5,125 bases of DNA from Chryseobacterium sp. UBA6632 (GCA_002455915.1 DKLU01000118.1:1088-6212); one strand, 5' to 3'. Positions 1-5,125 are shown, counted from the stretch's first letter. Translations and numbers: made by a program. The notes: a model not told the origin generated them from the letters alone.

Positions 1-70
1 GATTTTGCAGATTACGCAGATTTTAAACTGTTTGAACATGAAGCTTATATCTGTGAAAATGGACGAAAAT
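1..70. repeat. Degenerate intergenic repeat with tandem GCAGATT units
   Basis: GCAGATT occurs at 7-13 and again at 16-22 (period 9), followed about 25 bp later by ATCTGTGAAAAT. This resembles, from memory, intergenic repeats common in Flavobacterium and Chryseobacterium, which combine GCAGATTACGCAGATT-like and ATCTGTGAAAATCTG-like halves. The copy here is decayed and may continue left of the window. Family membership is recollection and needs a genome-wide search. An open frame through this stretch (stop at 82-84) means the tail of an upstream gene cannot be fully excluded. Confidence 0.4.
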
Positions 71-106
71 TAAAAAGATTGTGAATTCGAGGCCAGTAAA
101 TTCCTT

Positions 107-147
107 AAAAAAAACAATTTGGAGACACCATTAGATATCTCCAAATT
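107..147 (-). terminator. Rho-independent terminator of the MFS exporter gene
   Basis: A perfect 10-bp inverted repeat, AATTTGGAGA at 116-125 and TCTCCAAATT at 138-147, encloses a 12-nt loop. Read on the minus strand, the stem is followed by one G and then eight consecutive T residues (the A-run at 107-114). It begins 24 bp past the stop codon of the leftward exporter gene. Stem, tract and placement all fit an intrinsic terminator for that transcript. The plus strand has no comparable T-run after the stem, so it is probably unidirectional. Confidence 0.88.
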
Positions 148-170
148 ATTATTAACAATATATCAATGAA

Positions 171-1559
171 TTATGAAACTGCCATAGTGGCTTTTTTTAT
201 TTTCGTTTCTTTCAGAATCAGATAGATTAATATTCCTAATGCGATAACGGCATAACTGATCAGGATTTCTAAACTTAAACTTCCAACAGCAAATTGTGAA
301 GGGAAAACTTGGCTCATTAAAGTCATAAAAGATAATCCGATTCCTGCTCCTAAAAAGTAACTTGTGGTGCTTAAACTGGAAGCCACCCCGTAATGTGCAG
401 GCTGAATATCCTGAATTCCTAAGATTGATAATCCTGTGAAGCAAAACGTCATCCCAATTCCGGAAATGCACGCTGCTCCTAATAAAACAATAGCTAACGG
501 ATGCCCTGTGTACACTGAAATAAATAGTAATGATGAACCCAACAGCATAAATGACCAGCCCAAAATCCCAATCTGTATAGAGCTTAATCTTTTAGAAACG
601 TGTGGTAATATAAATTTTGAAACCAATGCCGACAAAATACTAAACGGAACCAATAACAATCCTGCCGATGCCGAACTGTGGTGCATATCTTTTTGTAACA
701 TCAATGAAATCAAAAATAAAAATCCAATGAAAAATGCTCCCAATGTAAAGAAAACGATATTTGCTACCATTAATGATCTTTGTCTTACCAATTGAAGATC
801 AATCAACGGTTGAGAAATTGTTTTTAATCGATAAAAAACCAACCCTAACAGCAGAACAGATAAAGCTAACGACCCTATAATGAAGAACGGATGTTCTTTG
901 ATTTGAATTAATTCGTGTGTTCCGTAAGTTAAACTCAGTAATCCTAAAACCAATAATATTCCTGAAATAAAATCTGTATTTTGAGGTTTTTCGTTTCTTT
1001 CGTCTTTTGGTAAAAATTGATAAGAAAAAATCAATGTAAAGAAAAGAATCGGAACATTGATAAGGAAAACCCAATGCCAGCTTAGATAAGTGGTGATGAT
1101 TCCCCCGATCGACAAACCGCTTCCCGAACCAATAGCCGCAAAGGAACTGAAAATTCCCACCGCTTTGTTTCTCTCCTGTTCTTCTCTAAAGGTATTGGTA
1201 ACAATAGACATGGCAGACGGCATAATAAAAGCTGCACCTAATCCCTGCAATGCTCTGAAGATTGCCAATGATTCAAAGTTTGTAGATAAACCTGCTCCCA
1301 AAGATGTCAGCATAAAAATTAAACCTCCAATTAGGAAGATTTTCTTTCTTCCGATTTGATCTGATAATTTTCCTCCGATAATTAAGAAACCTCCGAAGAA
1401 CAGCACATATAAAGTCTGCAACCACTGTACGGTAGAAGCGTTGATATTGAATTGCTCCTGAATGGAAGGAATCGTTAAATTAATAATAGCAATATCCAAA
1501 GCCTCCACAAATGTTCCTACTGATGCGAGTATTAATATTAAATTTTTCCTAGAGTTCAT
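171..1559 (-). CDS. DHA2-family (EmrB/QacA-like) 14-TM MFS exporter
   Basis: This is a proton-driven inner-membrane exporter of the drug:H+ antiporter-2 family; the substrate cannot be read from sequence. The 462-residue product shows about 14 hydrophobic segments (near 7-28, 43-63, 73-93, 97-117, 134-155, 160-180, 198-215, 225-243, 264-286, 298-317, 328-348, 355-378, 395-417, 429-449). It has the acidic TM1 motif FVEALDIAIINLTIP (17-31), MFS motif A GKLSDQIGRKK (63-73), the TM4 motif FRALQGLGAAFIMPSAM (101-117), and a TM5/6 motif ending TTYLSWHWVFLINVP typical of the family. Length is normal for DHA2 and the frame is intact. I start at the ATG (1559-1557), with AGGAA 11 nt upstream. A longer in-frame TTG (1568-1566) adds only three residues and sits 2 nt from AGGAA. 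The gene diverges from an Lrp/AsnC regulator across 143 bp and ends at its own terminator, so it is probably monocistronic and controlled by that regulator. Confidence 0.93.
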   Translation of the reverse strand: MNSRKNLILILASVGTFVEALDIAIINLTIPSIQEQFNINASTVQWLQTLYVLFFGGFLIIGGKLSDQIGRKKIFLIGGLIFMLTSLGAGLSTNFESLAIFRALQGLGAAFIMPSAMSIVTNTFREEQERNKAVGIFSSFAAIGSGSGLSIGGIITTYLSWHWVFLINVPILFFTLIFSYQFLPKDERNEKPQNTDFISGILLVLGLLSLTYGTHELIQIKEHPFFIIGSLALSVLLLGLVFYRLKTISQPLIDLQLVRQRSLMVANIVFFTLGAFFIGFLFLISLMLQKDMHHSSASAGLLLVPFSILSALVSKFILPHVSKRLSSIQIGILGWSFMLLGSSLLFISVYTGHPLAIVLLGAACISGIGMTFCFTGLSILGIQDIQPAHYGVASSLSTTSYFLGAGIGLSFMTLMSQVFPSQFAVGSLSLEILISYAVIALGILIYLILKETKIKKATMAVS

Positions 1560-1570
1560 ATCATTCAAAT

Positions 1571-1575
1571 TTCCT
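1571..1575 (-). promoter_or_regulatory. Shine-Dalgarno-like AGGAA deciding the exporter start
   Basis: On the minus strand AGGAA precedes the ATG at 1559 by 11 nt and precedes the in-frame TTG at 1568 by only 2 nt, so it supports the ATG. Clear Shine-Dalgarno sites are scarce in Bacteroidota, so it may be incidental. Confidence 0.4.
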
Positions 1576-1576
1576 G

Positions 1577-1584
1577 CAAAATTA
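1577..1584 (-). promoter_or_regulatory. Possible -7 box of the exporter promoter (TAATTTTG)
   Basis: Read on the minus strand this is TAATTTTG, matching the Bacteroidota -7 consensus TAnnTTTG. Transcription would start near 1570-1573, giving a very short leader that would remove or truncate the AGGAA at 1571-1575. No TTTG -33 element is visible at a sensible distance. Only the -7 match supports it. Confidence 0.35.
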
Positions 1585-1616
1585 AAATTAACAGAACATT
1601 TATAAAAATTATATGC

Positions 1617-1624
1617 TAAATTTG
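1617..1624 (+). promoter_or_regulatory. Possible -7 box of the Lrp/AsnC gene (TAAATTTG)
   Basis: TAAATTTG is an exact TAnnTTTG match on the strand of the regulator gene, 78 bp before its ATG. Transcription would start around 1629-1632, inside the candidate operator region, which would suit autoregulation. No clear TTTG -33 element is seen upstream. Confidence 0.4.
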
Positions 1625-1631
1625 GAACATA

Positions 1632-1654
1632 TTTGAATTTAAAAACAATTCAAA
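1632..1654. promoter_or_regulatory. Perfect dyad TTTGAATT-N7-AATTCAAA, candidate Lrp-type operator
   Basis: TTTGAATT (1632-1639) and its exact reverse complement AATTCAAA (1647-1654) flank a 7-nt AT-rich spacer. An AT-rich dyad of this scale fits Lrp/AsnC binding sites. It lies between the divergent start codons and just after the putative -7 box of the regulator, where bound protein could repress its transcription. As an RNA hairpin it would be weak, so a DNA operator is the preferred reading. Confidence 0.45.
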
Positions 1655-1702
1655 AGAACAAATATTCTATTTAAGATTATTAAACTTTCAAAAACAGAAC
1701 AA

Positions 1703-2173
1703 ATGGCTACAGAAAATTATACTCCCGACGAAAAAGATCTTTCTATCCTGAGACTTCTGCAAAAAGATGCTAAACTGAGTGTAAGAGATATTTCAGCAAG
1801 AATTAACCTCAGCCCTACCCCAACCCATGAACGCATTAAGCGTATGGAAAAGGCCGGAATCATTAAAGAATACACAACCGTTCTTGACCGAAAAAAGGTA
1901 AACAAAGGCATGATGGTGATTTGCATGATTGCTTTAAATGTTCATAATAAAAAAACCGCCGGAAAATTCATTGAGGAAGTTGGAAAACTAAAAGAGGTCG
2001 TTGAATTTTATAACATCAGCGGAGATTTTGATTTTATGCTAAAAATTCTGGCTCCGAATATGGATGAATTTCATGAGTTTTTTGTGAATAAACTTTCTGA
2101 AATTGAAGGCATTGGACAAACGAAAAGCATTTTTGTAATGAACAGCATTAAGGAAAGTGTGCAGATTTTGTAA
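1703..2173 (+). CDS. Lrp/AsnC-family transcriptional regulator
   Basis: The product is 156 residues, the usual length of one-domain-pair Lrp/AsnC proteins. Residues 10-62 form the N-terminal winged helix-turn-helix: the DxxILxxLQKDAKLS opening, DISARINLSPTPTHERIKRME as turn and recognition helix, then AGIIKEYTTVLD. Residues 68-150 form the RAM (AsnC ligand-binding) domain, with the characteristic ISGDFDFMLKI (105-115), whose Gly-Asp lies in the effector pocket of the family. Such proteins act as dimers to octamers in the cytoplasm and usually respond to amino acids; the ligand here is unknown. It is divergent from a DHA2 exporter, so it probably controls that gene and itself. No Shine-Dalgarno precedes the ATG. 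It is followed after 87 bp by mnmE on the same strand, which has its own promoter box. Global Lrp and a local specific regulator cannot be distinguished here; the context favours local. Confidence 0.93.
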   Translation: MATENYTPDEKDLSILRLLQKDAKLSVRDISARINLSPTPTHERIKRMEKAGIIKEYTTVLDRKKVNKGMMVICMIALNVHNKKTAGKFIEEVGKLKEVVEFYNISGDFDFMLKILAPNMDEFHEFFVNKLSEIEGIGQTKSIFVMNSIKESVQIL

Positions 2174-2248
2174 ATGAAAGGAAATTAAATCATTACATTA
2201 AAATCATCACCATAGAGAAAGGATATAATGGTTTGCAATTAAAATCCG

Positions 2249-2256
2249 TAAATTTG
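2249..2256 (+). promoter_or_regulatory. -7 promoter box of mnmE, probably giving a leaderless message
   Basis: TAAATTTG matches TAnnTTTG exactly and ends only 4 nt before the mnmE ATG at 2261. A transcript begun at the usual distance would start at or within a few bases of the ATG. A TTTG at 2232-2235 could be the upstream element, but the 13-nt gap is shorter than usual. There is no Shine-Dalgarno, consistent with leaderless translation. Confidence 0.55.
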
Positions 2257-2260
2257 CCGC

Positions 2261-3646
2261 ATGAATAACGATACCATTTGTGCGCTGGCTACTGCCAATG
2301 GAATAGGTGCTTTAGGCATTATCAGAGTTTCCGGAAATGAATCTTTATCTGTCGTACAGAAATCTTTTCCTGGTAAAAACCTTGAAAAACAAAAATCCCA
2401 CACCATTCACTACGGATATTTTATGGATGGCGAAGAAGCGATTGACGAAGTAATGCTGTCTATATTTTTAGCACCCCGAACTTTTACCACAGAAAATTCG
2501 GTTGAAATCACCTTCCACGGTTCGCCACATATTGGAAAACGTATTCTTGAAACTTTGATTAAAAATGGCGCAAGAATGGCAAAAGCCGGAGAATTTACAC
2601 TTCGTGCCTTCATTAATGGAAGGATTGATCTTTCCCAAGCGGAAGCCATTGCCGATGTTATTGCGTCTGAAAATGAAGCATCTAGAAAAGTTGCTATTAA
2701 TCAGTTGAAAGGTGGAATCACCAATGAAATATCATTTTTAAGAACAGACTTATTAAATTTTGTTTCATTGATTGAACTTGAACTGGATTTTGCAGAAGAA
2801 GATGTGGAATTTGCAGACAGAACAGCTTTGAATCAGCTATTAAATAAAATAGAATTAAAATTAAATTCGTTAATTGAAAGTTTTCAATACGGAAACGCAA
2901 TTAAAAACGGAACTGCTGTTGCCATCATAGGAAAACCTAATGCCGGAAAATCGACATTATTAAATGCTTTGTTGAAGGAAGAAAGAGCGATTGTAAGTAA
3001 CATTGCCGGAACTACGAGAGATACCATTGAGGAAGTTTTACATATTAAAGGACATGCTTTTCGTTTGATTGATACAGCCGGATTGCGTGAAACAATGGAT
3101 GAAATTGAAGCAATCGGTGTAAAAAAAGCCAAAGAAAAAGTAGAAAATGCCAATATTCTTGTATACTTAGCGGATGCAGCAACAGAAGATTTTTCTGAAG
3201 ATATTGAAATGATAAAATCTTTGTTGAGAGAGGATTTGAAATTGATTATTTGTGCTACAAAAATTGATGAAGTTTCTCCGACAACGTATGAAAAAGGGGA
3301 AGATATTTTCAGAAATGAAATTGCTCACGAATTCGATTTTATTAAAATTTCTGCCGTTGAAAATCAAAATATTCAGGATCTGAAAAATGAATTATCATCT
3401 TACGTAGAACAATTAAAAGCTTCTGAAAATAATGTAATCATAACCAATCAACGTCATTTTGAAGCCTTACAAAAATCTTTGGACGCTGTAAATAAAGTAA
3501 AAGAAGCCATAACATTTCAAATCTCAACAGAGTTACTTGCTTATGAACTTAGAAATGCTTTAGAGCATCTTGGTGAAATTTCAGGCGAAGTAACAAATGA
3601 TGAAGTTTTGGGGAATATTTTTTCTAAGTTTTGTATCGGAAAGTAA
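2261..3646 (+). CDS. mnmE: tRNA uridine-5-carboxymethylaminomethyl modification GTPase MnmE
   Basis: MnmE (TrmE, ThdF) works with MnmG to install the cmnm5 group on the wobble uridine (U34) of certain tRNAs, using GTP, methylene-THF and glycine, in the cytoplasm. The 461-residue length is normal. Residues 1-120 are the folate-binding dimerization domain, opening with the typical NDTICALATANGIGALGIIR. Helical segments (about 121-215 and 380-461) surround the inserted G domain (about 218-378). The G motifs are GKPNAGKS (224-231; Asn227 matches the K+-coordinating Asn of the family), AGTTRD (249-254), DTAGLRET (271-278), and SAV (364-366) as G5. G4 is TKID (333-336) instead of NKxD, an oddity. 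The C-terminus is the canonical FCIGK with catalytic-motif Cys458. The ATG is fixed by homology of the N-terminus. No hairpin terminator is visible after the stop. A tyrosine integrase gene lies 167 bp downstream, and this gene end is a known integration target for other elements. Confidence 0.97.
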   Translation: MNNDTICALATANGIGALGIIRVSGNESLSVVQKSFPGKNLEKQKSHTIHYGYFMDGEEAIDEVMLSIFLAPRTFTTENSVEITFHGSPHIGKRILETLIKNGARMAKAGEFTLRAFINGRIDLSQAEAIADVIASENEASRKVAINQLKGGITNEISFLRTDLLNFVSLIELELDFAEEDVEFADRTALNQLLNKIELKLNSLIESFQYGNAIKNGTAVAIIGKPNAGKSTLLNALLKEERAIVSNIAGTTRDTIEEVLHIKGHAFRLIDTAGLRETMDEIEAIGVKKAKEKVENANILVYLADAATEDFSEDIEMIKSLLREDLKLIICATKIDEVSPTTYEKGEDIFRNEIAHEFDFIKISAVENQNIQDLKNELSSYVEQLKASENNVIITNQRHFEALQKSLDAVNKVKEAITFQISTELLAYELRNALEHLGEISGEVTNDEVLGNIFSKFCIGK

Positions 3647-3720
3647 TATTGTTTTCTTTTAGTTTCTCTTATTGTCTTTTGTTTGATTTACAGTAATTTA
3701 AGTGTAATATATTTTCTTTT
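3643..3720 (+). repeat. Imperfect direct repeat GTAATAT..TTTTCTTTT after mnmE
   Basis: GTAATATTGTTTTCTTTT (3643-3660, beginning in the last mnmE sense codon and including its stop) recurs as GTAATATATTTTCTTTT (3704-3720) with one indel/substitution difference, about 60 bp apart. It could be a recombination accessory site, a short duplication at the element boundary, or chance in T-rich DNA. The gap 3647-3813 otherwise shows T-rich tracts and no gene. Confidence 0.35.
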
Positions 3721-3731
3721 GTAAGAGTTTG

Positions 3732-3807
3732 TTTGTACTTTTGTCACCAATTTTGTACTACTTTTTATTGTTAATTCATTTAAATAGTACAAAGAAGTAC
3801 AAAAGTA
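3732..3807. promoter_or_regulatory. Phased quartet of TTTGTACT/AGTACAAA before the integrase gene
   Basis: TTTGTACT occurs at 3732-3739 and 3752-3759; its reverse complement AGTACAAA occurs at 3786-3793 and 3796-3803. The central GTAC palindromes are spaced 20, 32 and 10 bp, near multiples of a helical turn, in a head-to-head arrangement. The outermost arms extend to TACTTTTG (3736-3743) and its inverse CAAAAGTA (3800-3807). Repeats next to a tyrosine integrase gene are commonly arm-type sites for the integrase or sites for an excisionase or repressor. Which protein binds here is inference. Confidence 0.5.
3736..3743 (+). promoter_or_regulatory. Possible -7 box of the integrase gene (TACTTTTG)
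   Basis: TACTTTTG matches TAnnTTTG and would start a transcript near 3748, giving a leader of about 65 nt. A TTTG at 3718-3721 is a possible upstream element, though the 14-nt gap is short. The box is embedded in the first copy of the phased repeat, so a protein bound there would block transcription. The mirrored box at 3800-3807 faces the other way. Confidence 0.35.
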
Positions 3808-3813
3808 TAAATT

Positions 3814-4953
3814 ATGAAAATATCACTTAACAAACGAGCTTTAAAAGATGGACGCATTAGTCTTTCTATTGAATATTATCGTGGTTCGGAAATTAATGAG
3901 CGAGGTAAAAGACGACATCTCCGCAGTTATGAGAATTTAGATACCTATTTATTCGGCAATCCTAAGACTTCTGCAGAAAAGAAGCACAATAAAGAAGGAC
4001 TTGAATTCGCAGAAAATGTGTTATCAATCCGGAAAGCGGAATTTGTTCAAGGTAAGTTCGATTTAAAGAATACGACAAAGTCAAAACGTACCTTTTTGAA
4101 TTATTTTGAAGAAAAAACTGAGGAAAAACAAAAGCAGGATTCTTCTAACAATTATGGCAATTGGTTTTCTACGTTACAACATCTTAATAAAATCATTTCA
4201 AAAAATCTAACCTTCGACGAGGTTGACGAGGAACTGATTAAAAAAGTCCGCCATTATTTTGATCATGTTGCCCGGACAAAAAGTGACTTACCATTATCTC
4301 AAAACTCAAAATATTCTTATTTCAATAAATTCAAAGCCGCCCTTAGAAGTGCATTTGATGATGGATATTTATCAATCAATTTTGCTTCGAAAATAAAATC
4401 GTTCGAACAGGCTGAAAGCCAAAGAGAATATTTGACTTTTGATGAGCTACAAGCTTTGGCAAAAGCAGAATGTAAATATCCTGTTTTAAAAAAAGCTTTT
4501 CTGTTTTCATGCTTATCCGGTCTTCGTTGGTCAGATATTAATACTTTGATTTGGTCTGAAGTTCGAGATGAAGGAGAGTTTAGTAAAGTGAATTTTCGGC
4601 AAGAGAAAACGGATGGTGTAGAATATCTTTATATTTCTGCTCAAGCAAGGGAATTACTTGGTGAAAGACAAGATCAGCTGGATCGAGTTTTTAGAGGATT
4701 GAAATATGGAATGACCTACAATACAGAAATTATCCGTTGGTGCAATCGTGCTGGAGTTCCTAAACACATTACTTTTCATTCGGCAAGGCATACAAATGCT
4801 GTACTTCTTTTGGAGAATGGTGCAGATATATATACTGTTTCGAAAAGACTTGGTCATCGTGAAATTAGAACTACCGCTATCTATGCAAAAATAGTAGATA
4901 CTAAGATGAAAGAAGCTGCGGAGATGATACCAACATTAAAAATTAATTTTTAA
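3814..4953 (+). CDS. Tyrosine recombinase / site-specific integrase
   Basis: This tyrosine-family recombinase catalyses integration and excision through a covalent 3'-phosphotyrosine intermediate. The 379-residue product has an N-terminal arm-DNA-binding region (about 1-85, basic, with GSEINERGKRRH), a SAM-like core-binding domain (about 92-195, with the typical LSQNSKYSYFNKFKAALRSA), and a catalytic domain (about 205-370). Catalytic residues are visible: Arg238 in SGLRWSDI, Lys265 in QEKTDG, His322 and Arg325 in TFHSARHT, His348 in LGHRE, and nucleophile Tyr357 in TTAIYAKI. All are present, so the enzyme should be active. It fits the Bacteroidota family of integrases from integrative and mobilizable elements rather than XerC/XerD, which lack the arm domain. 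The ATG follows the phased repeats directly with no Shine-Dalgarno; MKISL is a sensible start. It sits just past the 3' end of mnmE and is followed after 11 bp by a same-strand open frame. Confidence 0.93.
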   Translation: MKISLNKRALKDGRISLSIEYYRGSEINERGKRRHLRSYENLDTYLFGNPKTSAEKKHNKEGLEFAENVLSIRKAEFVQGKFDLKNTTKSKRTFLNYFEEKTEEKQKQDSSNNYGNWFSTLQHLNKIISKNLTFDEVDEELIKKVRHYFDHVARTKSDLPLSQNSKYSYFNKFKAALRSAFDDGYLSINFASKIKSFEQAESQREYLTFDELQALAKAECKYPVLKKAFLFSCLSGLRWSDINTLIWSEVRDEGEFSKVNFRQEKTDGVEYLYISAQARELLGERQDQLDRVFRGLKYGMTYNTEIIRWCNRAGVPKHITFHSARHTNAVLLLENGADIYTVSKRLGHREIRTTAIYAKIVDTKMKEAAEMIPTLKINF

Positions 4954-4964
4954 AATATTTATCA

Positions 4965-5125
4965 ATGGAAATTTTATTTTATGGAAATGGAAAAAGAATA
5001 GTTAAGTATTATAGCTTAATTACAATTTGTCTTTTAGTTTTAAGTGTGTTAAATCTGTACTATTTCCCAAGTTTTAACTTGTTAATAGTTGTTGTCTTAG
5101 TCTTGACCCTAGTTTATTCTGCAGT
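4965..5125 (+). CDS. Partial small membrane protein, truncated by window end
   Basis: An open frame starts at ATG 4965, 11 bp after the integrase stop, and stays open for 53 codons to the window edge. Its N-terminus is short and basic (MEILFYGNGKRIVKYY). Two hydrophobic stretches follow, about residues 17-33 (LITICLLVLSVLNLYYF) and about 38-53 (NLLIVVVLVLTLVYSAV), consistent with a two-helix hairpin before a domain that lies outside. I do not recognise the family with confidence. The layout is reminiscent of small two-TM proteins with a cytoplasmic C-terminal domain, but that is only an impression. The close spacing suggests cotranscription with the integrase, so it may be cargo or an accessory gene of the element. 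There is no Shine-Dalgarno, and the real end is unknown. Confidence 0.6.
   Translation, partial: MEILFYGNGKRIVKYYSLITICLLVLSVLNLYYFPSFNLLIVVVLVLTLVYSA

Larger units (their letters stand above)
1593..1704. promoter_or_regulatory. Candidate operator array: four phased RGAACAWWT boxes
   Basis: Four same-orientation matches to RGAACAWWT lie at 1593-1601, 1624-1632, 1655-1663 and 1696-1704; the last two are identical AGAACAAAT. Start-to-start distances are 31, 31 and 41 bp, close to 3, 3 and 4 helical turns, so all boxes face one side of the DNA. Box 2 adjoins the regulator's -7 box and box 4 covers its start codon. Lrp-family octamers are known to wrap DNA over several phased sites, so binding by the adjacent regulator is a reasonable inference. 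The pattern was noticed post hoc. Confidence 0.4.

Noticed and set aside
1..84. Open frame running in from the left edge and ending in TGA at 82-84 (27 codons, ending GRKLKRL), possibly the tail of an upstream gene
   Set aside because: It is too short to judge, a second plus-strand frame is also open to 71, and the stretch is built on repeat-like GCAGATT units. Kept only as a caveat in the repeat entry.
436..1359. Plus-strand open frames opposite the exporter (436-795 and 1090-1359) and minus-strand/shifted ones at 163-471 and 799-1074
   Set aside because: They overlap a clear MFS gene in other frames, show no domain-like composition and have no promoter context. They are shadow frames.
1566..1568. 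TTG as the start codon of the exporter (three extra residues)
   Set aside because: The ATG at 1559 has better AGGAA spacing (11 nt against 2 nt), and the extra residues add no conserved motif.
2410..3367. Minus-strand open frames opposite mnmE
   Set aside because: mnmE is unambiguous over its full length; the antisense frames are by-products of its codon composition.
3647..3813. Terminator, tRNA or small RNA between mnmE and the integrase
   Set aside because: There are T-rich tracts but no GC-bearing stem before them, and no cloverleaf. The inverted repeats present are better explained as protein-binding sites.
4654..4857. Minus-strand open frame within the integrase
   Set aside because: It is antisense to the conserved catalytic domain and rich in Ser/Ile/Cys from codon complementarity. 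There is no independent support.
1..5125. CRISPR array, insertion sequence or transposase
   Set aside because: No regularly spaced 25-40 bp repeats, no DDE-type transposase frame and no terminal inverted repeats were seen. The only mobility gene is the tyrosine integrase.

Overview
The window is AT-rich (roughly one third G+C by eye). It looks like Bacteroidota, most likely a flavobacterium of the Chryseobacterium/Flavobacterium kind. The reasons are TAnnTTTG-type -7 promoter boxes in front of the plus-strand genes, few clear Shine-Dalgarno sites, a tyrosine recombinase of the Bacteroidota arm/SAM-like type, and a degenerate 'GCAGATT' intergenic repeat at the left edge. The genus is an inference from style, not from a marker gene.

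Layout. Positions 1-170 are non-coding: a degenerate repeat, then a strong rho-independent terminator serving the leftward gene. Positions 171-1559 (minus) encode a 14-helix DHA2-type MFS exporter. A 143-bp divergent promoter region (1560-1702) follows, holding candidate operators. Positions 1703-2173 (plus) encode an Lrp/AsnC-family regulator, whose likely targets are itself and the exporter. Positions 2261-3646 (plus) encode MnmE (TrmE/ThdF), the tRNA wobble-uridine GTPase, with a -7 box so close to the ATG that the message may be leaderless. Positions 3647-3813 are a T-rich gap with four phased copies of an 8-mer. Positions 3814-4953 (plus) encode a complete tyrosine integrase. A small membrane protein starts at 4965 and runs off the right edge.

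Interpretation. The left two thirds look like ordinary chromosome: a regulator/exporter pair and a housekeeping tRNA-modification gene. The right third looks like the beginning of an integrative element inserted at the 3' end of mnmE. That gene end is an established target of other integrative elements (SGI1-type islands use the 3' end of trmE). The mnmE reading frame is intact and ends in the canonical FCIGK. The integrase starts 167 bp downstream on the same strand, and the next open frame could be first cargo. The other end of the element lies outside the window, so this remains a hypothesis.

The two least expected signals are non-coding. One is a helically phased quartet of TTTGTACT/AGTACAAA in front of the integrase. 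The other is a phased quartet of RGAACAWWT in the regulator/exporter promoter region.
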